Shown here piece by piece: positions 30,541-40,081 of a DNA stretch of 64,000 nucleotides (position 1 is the stretch's first letter; each line of letters opens with the position of its first letter). The translations under genes and the position numbers were made by a program. Source of the DNA: Pseudomonas thivervalensis (GTDB taxonomy: Bacteria; Pseudomonadota; Gammaproteobacteria; Pseudomonadales; Pseudomonadaceae); the NCBI RefSeq assembly GCF_001269655.1, contig NZ_LHVE01000007.1, positions 682,001 to 746,000 on the forward strand. The letters are read 5' to 3'. The notes beneath the pieces are model-generated. The model did not search any database and was not told the origin of the DNA. It worked only from the letters and a program-made list of their open reading frames with translations.

Positions 30541-31845
30541 TCATGCTGATTTCCCCAACAGCATCTGGCGCATCGGCAGCAAGTCGCTGGGCAGGATGAT
30601 CAGTGTCTGCCACAGCGCCACGCCGCTGAGGCGACAGTACATTGCCAGCAGCGCCAGGGTCACGCCCAGGTAGGCGATCGAAGACGCGGCGGCGGCTCCG
30701 ACGATGCCGTAGCGGGGAATCAGGATCAGGTTCAGCGCCAGGTTCAGCAGCGCGCCCGCGCCCATCAGCAGCGACACCGTGCCGGGTCGGTCCTTGCCCA
30801 GCAGATCCAGGCGCAGGATGCTCGCGTAGCACAGCCCGAACAACCCCGGCAGCAATGCCAGCAAGGCGGGATACGCTGGCTGGTAAGCGACTCCGAACAA
30901 GGTGACGATCAGCCATTGGCCAATCAGCGCCATGCTCAGGCAAGCGCCGAGCATCACCGTGGCAGTCAGGCGTAGGGCCAGGGGCGTCAGGCGCTGCATA
31001 TCGCGGTCTTGTTGCAGCAGGCGCTTCATCAGCGGCGTGGTGACTGCTTCCGGCACGATCAGCAGCAGTTCGGCAGCGGCGCTGGCCATGGCGTAGTGAC
31101 CCAGGGCCGTGCTGCCCAGCAGGGCACCGATGAACAGAAAGTCCGAGCGCAGCAGCACTTGCTGGAACAGCAGGTCGGGATGGCTGCGGGCACCGTAGCG
31201 CAACAGTTCGTTCTGGCGGGTGCGATCCCAGCGCAGGGTGACCACATGATCGCGGCGCAACCACACCCAACCGGCCAGCACGACCAGGCTCAGGCCAGCC
31301 AGCCAACTGATCAGTGCCGCTTCCAGCGCCGTGTCTTGCCACATCCAGAACAACGCAACAAATAGCAGCAGGGGCGCCAGGGATTCCAGCAGGCGCAAGG
31401 CATTGAACGCACCCACGCCACCGGAGGCGTTGTGCAGCGTCAGCAAGCCACTCTTGAGCACCGTCAACGGCACGGCCAGTAACAGCAGCCAGGCGAGCAA
31501 TCCCAATTGCGTAGTGATGTCCAGTTCGCCACCGAACTCGCGCACCAGCGTCACCACCAGCAAGGTCAGCAACCCGGCCAGCAGGCAACCGAAAACCAGC
31601 ACCTGGCTGAGCAACAGCCCCATCGAGCGCTGCTGCGCCGCCTGGTAACCCACGGCAGAGTTCAAGCCGCCACTGGTGGCGGCGCTGATCAAGTCCGGCA
31701 AGGTGCTGAGCAAGGCAAACAGCCCGCGCTCGCTGGGCCCGAGAATCCGTGCCAGCAGCACATTGCGCAGCAGTCGCAGGCCGATCATCGCCAGACGCGT
31801 GCCCATGCTCAGCGCCAAGTGCTTGAGGTAATGAGCGCGGCTCAT
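30541..31845 (-). CDS. Wzx-type flippase (lipopolysaccharide/polysaccharide biosynthesis membrane protein)
   Basis: 434-aa MOP-superfamily protein with about 12 membrane helices; the opening KHLALSMGTRLAMIGLRLLRNVLLARILGPSERGLFALL is the polysaccharide-transport (PST) family N-terminus. Moves undecaprenyl-linked repeat units across the inner membrane. Its ATG overlaps the stop of the deacetylase gene upstream by 4 bases. Together with the Wzy-, Wzz- and Wza-like genes it defines a Wzx/Wzy-dependent pathway. Confidence 0.83.
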   Translation of the reverse strand: MSRAHYLKHLALSMGTRLAMIGLRLLRNVLLARILGPSERGLFALLSTLPDLISAATSGGLNSAVGYQAAQQRSMGLLLSQVLVFGCLLAGLLTLLVVTLVREFGGELDITTQLGLLAWLLLLAVPLTVLKSGLLTLHNASGGVGAFNALRLLESLAPLLLFVALFWMWQDTALEAALISWLAGLSLVVLAGWVWLRRDHVVTLRWDRTRQNELLRYGARSHPDLLFQQVLLRSDFLFIGALLGSTALGHYAMASAAAELLLIVPEAVTTPLMKRLLQQDRDMQRLTPLALRLTATVMLGACLSMALIGQWLIVTLFGVAYQPAYPALLALLPGLFGLCYASILRLDLLGKDRPGTVSLLMGAGALLNLALNLILIPRYGIVGAAAASSIAYLGVTLALLAMYCRLSGVALWQTLIILPSDLLPMRQMLLGKSA

Positions 31846-32846
31846 GGGTGTGCCCCTCGGCGAATCCGCCAGGCCAGTAGCTCAGGGTGATGAGCATTGC
31901 GCTGGCTGACACCGAAGCGCGGCAGGTTCAGGGGATCGCCATCGTTGCGATACAACCCGGCCTCGGTGCCCAGGGCGAAGGCAAAACCGTGGGCGGCCAC
32001 CTGTTGGCGCACGCGGGCGTCGTTATCACCATTGGGATAGCAATACACCGGCAAGGGTTGGGCGCAGCCATTTTCCAGGGCTGTCCAACTGCGGGTCAGT
32101 TCTTCATGCAGGCGCTGGTCGTCCAGCCCGGTCAGGATCGCGTGGCTGGCACCATGGGGGCCGAAGCGGATCAGGCCGGAATCTTCGAGCATGCGCACCT
32201 GGGGCCAATCCAGGGCCTGGGGTTGGGAACCCTGCGGGCAGGCTTCGGTGAGGTCGCTCAAGGTGCGTGGATCGAGGCTCTTGAGGCTTTGCAGATAGTG
32301 CAACAGCGCCAGGCTGCGGCGCTCGTCGTCGATGTCATCGAGCAGTACCGGCAACGGCCGGCCGGCGTGCTGCAAGTGCTCGATCAATGAGTGCCGGGCG
32401 ACCTGCCCATGGCTGCCCCACAAGGTCTCGCCGATGCTTTCCCACCAGAAGTGCTGGCGACTGCCGATGAAGTCGGTGGAGAGGAAAATACTCGCCGGCA
32501 CCTGGTATTGGCGCAGCAACGGGAAGGCATTCATGGCGTTGTCGCGCCAGCCATCATCGAAGGTCAGGGCCACCCGCGGACGGTTGGGGACGCTTTCAGG
32601 GTCGGCCAGCAAAAGGGTCATCAGCGGCACGCATTCGAAATACCGTTGCAACCAGATCAGCAGATGTTCAAACGCCTCGGGCCCCACGCACAGCTCATTG
32701 CGATGGGGCAATTCGGCGGCGCGATCATTGCTCAGCACACGATGCAGCATCAGGATCACGCCGGCGCCACGCAGTGGGTGGCGGCCCAGGGACGTGTTCA
32801 GGTACAGCCAGCCGCCGGTGCGCTTGAAGACGTGTTTGATCGACAT
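31842..32846 (-). CDS. Polysaccharide deacetylase family protein
   Basis: 334-aa NodB-fold protein (carbohydrate esterase 4). The metal-binding TFDDG motif is seen in VALTFDDGWRDNAM; the FRPYG-like and C-terminal histidine regions (FGPHGASHAILT) are also visible. No signal peptide, so it may act on lipid-linked or nucleotide-linked intermediates in the cytoplasm, or be secreted otherwise. Overlaps the flippase gene by 4 bases; AGGAGAACGGCCG precedes the ATG. Confidence 0.82.
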   Translation of the reverse strand: MSIKHVFKRTGGWLYLNTSLGRHPLRGAGVILMLHRVLSNDRAAELPHRNELCVGPEAFEHLLIWLQRYFECVPLMTLLLADPESVPNRPRVALTFDDGWRDNAMNAFPLLRQYQVPASIFLSTDFIGSRQHFWWESIGETLWGSHGQVARHSLIEHLQHAGRPLPVLLDDIDDERRSLALLHYLQSLKSLDPRTLSDLTEACPQGSQPQALDWPQVRMLEDSGLIRFGPHGASHAILTGLDDQRLHEELTRSWTALENGCAQPLPVYCYPNGDNDARVRQQVAAHGFAFALGTEAGLYRNDGDPLNLPRFGVSQRNAHHPELLAWRIRRGAHP

Positions 32847-32858
32847 CGGCCGTTCTCC

Positions 32859-33995
32859 TTAGCGATTCTGCTCGGGGTTCCATTGGCTGTAGCGATGACC
32901 CCGCAGGAACTGCCAGAGCCCGATGCTCATGCCCGCCAGCGTCACCAGCACAAACGCGGCCAGGCGAAAGGGCCGGGGCAGACGGTGGCGGGCGTCCATC
33001 AAGCCGATCAGTGCCATGGCGTAGCCGAGCAACTGCGCCACCAGGCTCAGGCGATAGAACGGATGGTCGTTCCACAGCCAGGCATTGCTCAGCAACAGCG
33101 GCAGCAGCAACACCGGCGCCAGGCGGCGGATCAATTTGTGACTGATCAACCCAATGGCATAGAGCCCATGACGCAGCGGATTGAGCAGTTCCCGGCGTTG
33201 GGCCAGGCTTTGCAACCCACCGACGGTGACCCGCTGACGTCGGCGAAACTGCTTGTCGGCTTCGTCCACGCCCTGGTCGGTCACCCGCGCCCTTGGCACG
33301 TAGACGATGGACTTGCCAGCGGCCGGCGCGCAGGTGCTGAGGAAAAAGTCATCGTTGACCTGGGCCGGAATCGGCTGGAACAAAGCCCTGCGCAAGGCCA
33401 GCAGGGCGCCGTCGGCCGAGACCATGCAACCGGTGCGGTTCTCTACCCGCCGCAACCAGCCTTCGTAATGGCGATACAGGCTGTCGCCCAGGCTCAGCCC
33501 CTTGCCTGGCACCGGGATCTCCATATGCCCTGCACAGGCGCCGACTTCCGGGTCGCCCAACGGCGAGAGCAGATGGCCGAGGGTATCGACGGCCCATTGG
33601 TTGTCGGCGTCGGTGAATACCAGGATCTCGCCGCGGCTATGGGCCACAGCGGTATTGAGGGCGGCGGCCTTGCCTTGGCGCGGCAAGTCGAGCACGGTGA
33701 TGCGCGGGTCGATCACCTGGCGTGCGCAGGCCACCGTGTCGTCGGTGGAACCATCGCTGGCGAGGATGATTTGCAGCGAATGGGCCCGATAGTCCTGGGT
33801 CAGCAAGGTGCGCAGCTTTTCTTCGATATGCCGGGCCTCGTTGTGGGCGGCAATGACGATGCTCACGTCCATCGGCAAGGCCTTGCCGTAACGCCGCAAC
33901 GGAAACAGCGGCACCAGCAGGCTCAGTATCAAGGGGTAACCGAGGTAGGCGTACACCGGCAGCAACAGGCAGGACCAATAAATGAATTCAGCCAC
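32859..33995 (-). CDS. Family 2 glycosyltransferase, membrane-anchored
   Basis: 378-aa GT2 with an N-terminal helix (FIYWSCLLLPVYAYLGYPLILSLLV), the GT-A domain (DVSIVIAAHNEARHIEEKL, DGSTDDTVACA, FTDADNQWAVDTLG as the metal-binding DxD region), FRRRQRVTVGG in the place of the QxxRW acceptor motif, and about three C-terminal helices. The architecture is that of processive or membrane-bound transferases. The sugar is not predictable. Confidence 0.83.
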   Translation of the reverse strand: MAEFIYWSCLLLPVYAYLGYPLILSLLVPLFPLRRYGKALPMDVSIVIAAHNEARHIEEKLRTLLTQDYRAHSLQIILASDGSTDDTVACARQVIDPRITVLDLPRQGKAAALNTAVAHSRGEILVFTDADNQWAVDTLGHLLSPLGDPEVGACAGHMEIPVPGKGLSLGDSLYRHYEGWLRRVENRTGCMVSADGALLALRRALFQPIPAQVNDDFFLSTCAPAAGKSIVYVPRARVTDQGVDEADKQFRRRQRVTVGGLQSLAQRRELLNPLRHGLYAIGLISHKLIRRLAPVLLLPLLLSNAWLWNDHPFYRLSLVAQLLGYAMALIGLMDARHRLPRPFRLAAFVLVTLAGMSIGLWQFLRGHRYSQWNPEQNR

Positions 33996-34947
33996 GGGCA
34001 GGTCTCCTGACGTTCCAATGACATAGATTGAGTAGCAACGCGGCGCCGGTCAGGTGCAGGCGCACCCCATGCAAGGCCCACAATTGCACGGTCAGGCGCG
34101 GGTCGCGCCGGCTCTGGCGCAGGCTCAGAATCAAGGGTGGCAGTGCCGTGCCCAGCAACAGCATCAGCGCCAGGTGCAACTGCCCCTGGAACAATGCGAG
34201 CAAAGCCAACAGGTCCAAGCCCCAGGCACCCATGGACAGCGCTGGAAAGCGCAGCAGGCGCAGGCTCGGGCCATGGCTGCGGAGCAATTGCAGATGGCTG
34301 CCCTGGCGCCACAGTTCCTTGCGCATCCACTCGCGCCAACTGCCTTCGTAGCCCCAGTGCAGGGCCACGCTTTCGTTGACCAGCAGCAATTGCGCGTCGG
34401 CCTGGCGCAGGCGCAGGGAGAAATCCTTGTCTTCGCCGGTGCGCAGGGTTTCGTCGAAGCCGCCGACCTGTTCGAACCAGCGGCGACGCATCAACAGGTT
34501 GGCGCTGGGCAGCCACTGCACCCGATGCAGGAGGCGTGAGGCCGGGCGTTGACTGCGGCGCTGCCAGGCTTCGGCGAACCACGGTGCCTGCCGGGGCGTG
34601 TCGAGGTCCAGGCCGAGTACGTCGCCCTGGTGGCCTTCAAGTTCCAGCAACAGCTTGAACCCGTCAGCCGGCATTTCGATGTCGGCATCGATGAATGCCA
34701 GCCAGTCTCCATGGGCGGCGGCGGCACCGCGGTTGCGCAAGGCGCCGATGTGCACGCCTGGGACCATCAGCACCCGCGCGCCCAGCTCGTTGGCGATGCG
34801 CGGGCCATGGTCGTCGGAGCCGTTGTCCACCACGATCAACTCGCATGCCAGGCCGGCCTGACGGGCCGCTTCCCGAGCTGCCTGCAGGGTCCGGCCGATG
34901 TGCCGGGCCTCGTTGTACATCGGGATGACGACGCTGACGCAACTCAT
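33988..34947 (-). CDS. Family 2 glycosyltransferase
   Basis: 319-aa GT2 starting MSCVSVVIPMYNEARHIG at the ATG at 34947. DNGSDDHGPRIA and FIDADIEMPADG give the nucleotide-sugar and metal sites; two hydrophobic segments lie near the C-terminus. It overlaps the next gene by 8 bases and the previous by 4, within the polysaccharide operon. Confidence 0.83.
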   Translation of the reverse strand: MSCVSVVIPMYNEARHIGRTLQAAREAARQAGLACELIVVDNGSDDHGPRIANELGARVLMVPGVHIGALRNRGAAAAHGDWLAFIDADIEMPADGFKLLLELEGHQGDVLGLDLDTPRQAPWFAEAWQRRSQRPASRLLHRVQWLPSANLLMRRRWFEQVGGFDETLRTGEDKDFSLRLRQADAQLLLVNESVALHWGYEGSWREWMRKELWRQGSHLQLLRSHGPSLRLLRFPALSMGAWGLDLLALLALFQGQLHLALMLLLGTALPPLILSLRQSRRDPRLTVQLWALHGVRLHLTGAALLLNLCHWNVRRPARG

Positions 34948-36314
34948 GGCCGGGCCTCCTGTTGCGCGGCCTGTTCGGCGTCGTAGCGCAACACACTGGT
35001 GAGGGCCAGCATGATCCACAGCAACTTGTGGTTCGGCGCACTGAGGAACATCAAGAACAACGCCAGCGAGAGAAAACTCATGCCCAGGTGCGTGAGCAGG
35101 TCCGCCTGCGCCCAGTCGCGGCGCTGCAACCAGAGCCGACGGGCGTGCAGCAGGTTGTACAGGCCAAGGCCGATCATGCCGACGAACATCAGCCCACCCG
35201 GCACGCCGATTTCGCTGAAGATTTCCAGGTAGGTGTTATGGGCCCGGCGATACAGGTCGCTTAGTTTGCGGTTGGCCGAGAACGCCTTGGCATAGCCAGT
35301 GGGCGCGTAGTGCAGGGGAAAGGTCCCGGGCCCTGAACCGAGTATCGGGTTCTCGCGGATCATCTGGCTGCCGACCAGAATGTACGAGGCGCGGCGGCCC
35401 AGGGATTCATCCTTGTGAGCGTTGACGCCAGCGCTGAGGATGCTCAACGACTGGATGCGCGCGACGTAGCCGGCCGGCATCACTGCGATCGCCAGGGGCA
35501 GGATGAGTGCCAGGCCAAGCATGGCGAAGCCCAGGTGCCGTGGGCGGATGCGCGGCAGTTGCGCGCGGTAGTGATACAAGCCGATCACCAGGCTGAGCAT
35601 CAGCACCACCAGCCCCGAGCGCGATTCGGTCTTGGTCATGCCGCCCAGCAGCAGGACGAAACAGCCGCCCCAGAACAACCGGTGCAGCACGCTCGGGCCA
35701 CGCACCACCAACAGTAACGCCAGCGGCACGGTGAAAGCGATCAGCAGGGCAAAGACGTTCGGGTCTTCCAGCAGGCCGGACGCGCGTCCCTGGTCCTGGT
35801 ACTTGGCCGAAAACATCGCCAGCACGCAGGTGGTGGTGACGCTCAAGGTCATCAGGCGACAGAACAGGTCAAGGTTCAGTTCGCGACCGATCAGCAAAGT
35901 GATCACGAAGAGAATCAGCCCCACCGCCAGTTCGCGAAAATGGGTCATGGACAGGTTCATGTTTTCGGACAGCAGCAGGCTCAGGCCATACAGCAGCATG
36001 AAACCGATCAGCGGCCGCCAGATATTGCTGCGCAGGCGCGCTCCGGGAATCTGGTGCAAGGCCAGTTGCAACATCAGGATCAGGATCAGCGCCAGGCCAA
36101 AGAACTTGCTGCCGGAAAACGCGTTCTCCTTGAACAGGCCTTCGAACGGCACCAGTGCGGCGATGCCCAGCAAGCCCCACATGGGCTTGCGGTACAGCAC
36201 GGCGACGCCGACCAGGCCGAACACCGCGCCCGGCGCCAAAAACGGATAAGGGCTGGCCAGCAACGCCAGGCACACCAGGCCCAGCAGACTGACGATCGAG
36301 AGCGGGACAATCAT
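34944..36314 (-). CDS. O-antigen ligase / Wzy-type polymerase
   Basis: 456-aa polytopic membrane protein with about 11-12 helices and a large periplasmic loop between the last helices containing GSGPGTFPLHYAPTGYA and RRAHNTYLEIFSEIGVPGG; the RAHNxYLE block is the hallmark of the Wzy_C (PF04932) family. In a Wzx/Wzy cluster it would polymerise the repeat units at the periplasmic face. Overlaps both neighbours by 4 bases. Confidence 0.85.
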   Translation of the reverse strand: MIVPLSIVSLLGLVCLALLASPYPFLAPGAVFGLVGVAVLYRKPMWGLLGIAALVPFEGLFKENAFSGSKFFGLALILILMLQLALHQIPGARLRSNIWRPLIGFMLLYGLSLLLSENMNLSMTHFRELAVGLILFVITLLIGRELNLDLFCRLMTLSVTTTCVLAMFSAKYQDQGRASGLLEDPNVFALLIAFTVPLALLLVVRGPSVLHRLFWGGCFVLLLGGMTKTESRSGLVVLMLSLVIGLYHYRAQLPRIRPRHLGFAMLGLALILPLAIAVMPAGYVARIQSLSILSAGVNAHKDESLGRRASYILVGSQMIRENPILGSGPGTFPLHYAPTGYAKAFSANRKLSDLYRRAHNTYLEIFSEIGVPGGLMFVGMIGLGLYNLLHARRLWLQRRDWAQADLLTHLGMSFLSLALFLMFLSAPNHKLLWIMLALTSVLRYDAEQAAQQEARP

Positions 36315-37426
36315 GAGCGAGCCTCCCGTGCCGTGCGGATGTAAAGCTGCGACCAGCGTTCGGCCAGCGTGCGCAGGTCGTAGCGGTCCTGTTGGGTTCG
36401 GCGTGCGTTGTCGGCCAGGATCCGTGCCAGGGGCGGCTCGCTGAACAGCGTTTCGATCTGCGCCGCCAGTTCCGCACTGTCGGTCGGTGTCGCGAGCAGG
36501 CCGTTATGCCGGTCCTGCAAGACGTCGGGAATGCCGCCGACGCCGAACGCCACCACCGGCACGCCGGCCTGCATGGCTTCGAGCAGAATCATTGGGGTGC
36601 CTTCGGTGCGCGAGCTGATCACCAGGGCGTCGAGGCGGCTCCACCAAGCGTTCATGTCGGTCTGGTAACCGGGCAGTTCGATGCGCGTGGGCAACCCCGC
36701 ATCGGTGATGCGCTTGAGCAGCGCCTGGCGTTCCGGGCCGTCGCCGAGCATCACCGCGTGCAGCGACGAGTGCCGCTGGCACAGGGGGATCATGGCGTCG
36801 AGGAACAGGTCCGGGCCTTTCTCGCTGCTCAAGCGGCCGACGTAGCCGACCCGCCAGCGCTGCCGGTCGGTGCGGTGGGCCAGCGGTGTGCTGGCCGCTG
36901 GCAGACCGTTGGGGATCACATCGAGTTTTTCCGCCCGCACGCTGGCCCGGCGGTGCAGCGTGGCGATGCTTTCGGCCACACAGACCACTCGCTTGACCGA
37001 AGCAGTACGGCACAGTTGCAGACTCAGCCAGGTGTAGAAACGCTGCTTGGGGCTGCGCGGCGTGAAGCCATGCTGGGTGATCACCAGTGGCAGGCGCAGT
37101 AGCGTGGCCGCCGACCAGCCAAACAACAGCCCCTTGAAGTTGTGGGTGTTGATCAGCGGTCGTTCGTCCCTGCGCTCGCGCAGGTGCTGCAACAGCTCGG
37201 CCCAACTGGCGCAGTGACGGCAATCGACCCCGGCTTGGCGAAAACGCGTGATCAACGTCGGTGGCGCCGCCAGGAACAGCACCTGGTGCTGTCCGGGCGT
37301 TGCCAGGCAATGATCGAGCAGCATCCGCTCGGCCCCATAGAAGCCGCCGCTGTCGAGCAGATGAATGATCGACAGGGGGCTGCTGTGGCGGGTCGGGCCG
37401 AACGGCGCGTTCAATTTCTCACCCAA
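36311..37426 (-). CDS. Family 4 glycosyltransferase
   Basis: 371-aa GT-B glycosyltransferase. The N-terminal domain starts SIIHLLDSGGFYGAERML and the donor-binding half has VGYVGRLSSEKGPDLFLDA and SSRTEGTPMILLEAMQAGVPVVA, the E-x7-E motif. The reading frame most likely opens at the TTG at 37426, 16 bases inside the Wzz gene; no ATG precedes the conserved region, so the exact start is uncertain. Confidence 0.83.
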   Translation of the reverse strand: MGEKLNAPFGPTRHSSPLSIIHLLDSGGFYGAERMLLDHCLATPGQHQVLFLAAPPTLITRFRQAGVDCRHCASWAELLQHLRERRDERPLINTHNFKGLLFGWSAATLLRLPLVITQHGFTPRSPKQRFYTWLSLQLCRTASVKRVVCVAESIATLHRRASVRAEKLDVIPNGLPAASTPLAHRTDRQRWRVGYVGRLSSEKGPDLFLDAMIPLCQRHSSLHAVMLGDGPERQALLKRITDAGLPTRIELPGYQTDMNAWWSRLDALVISSRTEGTPMILLEAMQAGVPVVAFGVGGIPDVLQDRHNGLLATPTDSAELAAQIETLFSEPPLARILADNARRTQQDRYDLRTLAERWSQLYIRTAREARS

Positions 37427-39003
37427 TGGACAAGGCTGGGCAGGCTCCAGTTGCGGTGCGGGTTGACCTGGTCGGGGGACTGTTCGTTGATCACCAACAG
37501 CACCGGCACATCCAATTGCTGAGTGATTTGCGCTGGGTGCTTGAAGCGATGGTCGAAGAACTCACGCACATAGACCAGGGCGATCGCCAGCAGCAGGCCG
37601 CTGAACATGCCGAAGACAATGATCAGCATCGGCTTGGGAAAGGCCGCGGCGGTCGGTTCGAACGGCGGGCTCAGGACTCGGGCGTTGGACAGGTCGTTGT
37701 CCAGCGAGCGCGCAGTGCTGGCCTCGGCGAAGCGCTGGGCATAGGTCGAGAACGCCGCATGCAGGGCGTTGATCTCGGTGTCCATCTGCCGCAGCTTGCT
37801 TTGGGTTTCCTGCAACTGATGGATGCGCTCCTTGAAGGCGGCGATGCGTTCGACTTTCTGATTGATCACCGAACTGACGACGGCCAGGTCGGTGGTGCGT
37901 TCCTGGATCCGGTTGTTGACCACTTTCAAGAACTGCTGGCGCGTGCGGACGATCTGTTCCCGGGCCAGCAACATCGGTTCGCTGCTGGGCTGGAAGATCG
38001 CCAGGTCATTCATGTAGCGGCTGACCTGGCTGGTCAATTGCTCACCCAGTTGTTTGATTTCCCGGTCTTCGAAGGCAATGTTGTCCACGGTGGTGGTGAA
38101 GGTGAACGGGAAGGTGTAGTCGTTGAACCGCGAGCTGTTCGCCGCCGCCAGGCTGGTCTTGAGATAGTCGAGCCAGCGTTGGCTTTGCAGCAAGCGATCC
38201 TGATACAGGTTCAGGGCCTGTTCTTCGGTGTTGATGGCGTTCAGGCGGAAGGTGATTTCTTCCTTGGGGTCGGAAGAACCGATGTTCTCCAGCAGCCCCA
38301 GCCGGGTGCCTTCCAGGCCGTCGAGACGAGTCTGGTATTGGGCTTTCTTCTGCTCATAGAAGGTCTGCGGCAGTTCGATCGACTGCAGGTCCTGGCGGCT
38401 GCTGAGGTAGTTCTGCAGCAGTTGTGCCACGAACCGGGTGCCTTGGGCCGGGTCACCGAAACTGTAGACGATGGAGATGACGTTGGAGCCGGGCAGGGTC
38501 TCGATCTTCAGGTTCTCGATGGCCTCGTCGGTCAGCGTATCGAGCACGGTGTCGCGCACCGGATCGACCTCCAGGCCCAGGCCATCGCGCAACGGGTTGA
38601 CGACGTACTCGCGCAGGGGCTGGGTGATGTACATCTTGAGCGGTTCGCTCACCCATTTATTCAGAATGCCTGGGCTTGGGGTGTATTCGCCCTGGTCGCG
38701 CAGGGTGCTGATGGTCTGCCGGATCAAGGCCGGTGAGCGCAGGATATTGCTCTCGGTTTCCATGTCCGCCAGGGACGGCGGGATGAAGGTGGCGTTTTCC
38801 TGGTTCAGAGACGTGGTGGCGTCGCCCTGGGAGAGTTTCTTCGACTGGACGATCACCTGGGCGGTGATGTCGAAGCTCTGCTTGAGCATCAACGGCAGCA
38901 CCAGAGCGATCAGGGCGAAGATCAGGAAGACGCGCTTCACCCACTGCTTGTTGGCGAAGAAGATCCTGAAGAACTCATGCAGATAATTTTCCTTGGGGTT
39001 CAT
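37411..39003 (-). CDS. Wzz/GNVR chain-length determinant-type protein
   Basis: 530-aa inner-membrane protein with one helix near each end (VFLIFALIALVLPLML and LIIVFGMFSGLLLAIALVYV) and a long periplasmic, coiled-coil-rich middle, the polysaccharide co-polymerase plan. The C-terminal cytoplasmic kinase domain of Wzc is absent; only about 55 residues follow the last helix. A separate kinase-like protein is encoded three genes upstream in the operon. Start ATG at 39003. Confidence 0.83.
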   Translation of the reverse strand: MNPKENYLHEFFRIFFANKQWVKRVFLIFALIALVLPLMLKQSFDITAQVIVQSKKLSQGDATTSLNQENATFIPPSLADMETESNILRSPALIRQTISTLRDQGEYTPSPGILNKWVSEPLKMYITQPLREYVVNPLRDGLGLEVDPVRDTVLDTLTDEAIENLKIETLPGSNVISIVYSFGDPAQGTRFVAQLLQNYLSSRQDLQSIELPQTFYEQKKAQYQTRLDGLEGTRLGLLENIGSSDPKEEITFRLNAINTEEQALNLYQDRLLQSQRWLDYLKTSLAAANSSRFNDYTFPFTFTTTVDNIAFEDREIKQLGEQLTSQVSRYMNDLAIFQPSSEPMLLAREQIVRTRQQFLKVVNNRIQERTTDLAVVSSVINQKVERIAAFKERIHQLQETQSKLRQMDTEINALHAAFSTYAQRFAEASTARSLDNDLSNARVLSPPFEPTAAAFPKPMLIIVFGMFSGLLLAIALVYVREFFDHRFKHPAQITQQLDVPVLLVINEQSPDQVNPHRNWSLPSLVHWVRN

Positions 39004-39005
39004 GA

Positions 39006-40061
39006 TCAATTACCTGTTTCAGAGGTGTTGGTGCTGGATCTGCTATTGTCGCCTTTGCTGTCGAGGCGGTAGCCCAGGCTGACTCCGACGCCTTGGAACA
39101 ACACCACATCGGCCAACTGCCGCGCCATTTCGCCGGCTTTTGCCAAGCCGGTCTTGGGCACGTACAGCATGTCTTCCGGTTGCAGGTAGGCGATCTGCGA
39201 GGCGTCACCGCTCAGGGCCTTCTCCACGTCGTAGTGGCGGGCTTCAACCTGATTGCCGTTGCGACGCATGATCACCACCGAGTCGAGCCTTGCCTTGACG
39301 TTCGTGCCACGGGCCAAGGTCAGGGCTTCGAGGACCGAGATCGGCCGGCGGATCGGGTAGGAACCGGGCTGGGCCACCTCGCCGAGGACATAGATCTCGT
39401 TGCCGGCGGTGGACTTGAGCAGTACGTCGACGGTCATGTGGCCTGGCAACTGCGCGTAGCGCTCGTTGAGGAAGGTTTCCAGTTGGGTGACGGTCATGCC
39501 TTGCAACGGCACCGAGCCGATTTCCGGAAAGCTGGCGTAGCCATCCCGGCCCACGATGATTTCCCGGCTCATGCCCGTGGCCGGGTGGGTCAGAGTGTTG
39601 CGCAAGTTCGTCTCACCGGACAGCGGGCTGGTCACCAATACGGTCAATTGGTTGCGGTTGGGTTGGAACAGCATTTTCTGGTTGTAGGCACGCTGCACCT
39701 CCAGGCGGGCCTCGTCGGTGGTCAGGCCGGCGACTTTCACCGAGGTGTTGGCGCCCGGCAGTTCGATACTGCCGTCGGGCATCACCTGTTGCGTGCCGTT
39801 GAGCTGGCTGGCGGCGGTGAAGTTCAGGGCAACCTGGTCGCCAGGTTGCACTCGATAAGCCTGGGAAGAGGTGGTGCCGATGTGGAAAATCACATCCAGC
39901 ACATCCTGGGGCCGCAGGGTCTGTTCGACCTTGGGCATGTCGGTGGCTTGGGCGTTGGCCGGCGCGGCCGTGAGGATCTGCACCGGCATCGAGCGGGTAT
40001 CGCTGGTGCTGGAGCAACCGGCAAGCGGCAGCAACAGCAAGACAAGCATTCTGGCGTTCAT
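39006..40061 (-). CDS. Wza-type outer-membrane polysaccharide export lipoprotein
   Basis: 351-aa protein starting MNARMLVLLLLPLAGC, a lipoprotein signal with Cys16. The Poly_export domain (LRPQDVLDVIFHIGTT ... YRVQPGDQVALNF) and SLBB domains (VYVLGEVAQPGSYPI-type; here EIYVLGEVAQPGSYPIRRP) follow. Forms the outer-membrane channel for the polymer. AAAGGATG precedes the ATG at 40061. Some 20 bases separate it from the kinase-like gene. Confidence 0.87.
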   Translation of the reverse strand: MNARMLVLLLLPLAGCSSTSDTRSMPVQILTAAPANAQATDMPKVEQTLRPQDVLDVIFHIGTTSSQAYRVQPGDQVALNFTAASQLNGTQQVMPDGSIELPGANTSVKVAGLTTDEARLEVQRAYNQKMLFQPNRNQLTVLVTSPLSGETNLRNTLTHPATGMSREIIVGRDGYASFPEIGSVPLQGMTVTQLETFLNERYAQLPGHMTVDVLLKSTAGNEIYVLGEVAQPGSYPIRRPISVLEALTLARGTNVKARLDSVVIMRRNGNQVEARHYDVEKALSGDASQIAYLQPEDMLYVPKTGLAKAGEMARQLADVVLFQGVGVSLGYRLDSKGDNSRSSTNTSETGN

Positions 40062-40081
40062 CTCGTCATCCTTTTGCAGGC

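Noticed and set aside
30545..31912. Upstream continuation of the glycosidase-like frame (about 450 more codons) through the flippase gene
   Set aside because: The sequence is an out-of-frame reading of the flippase on the same strand; the flippase frame carries the real family pattern.
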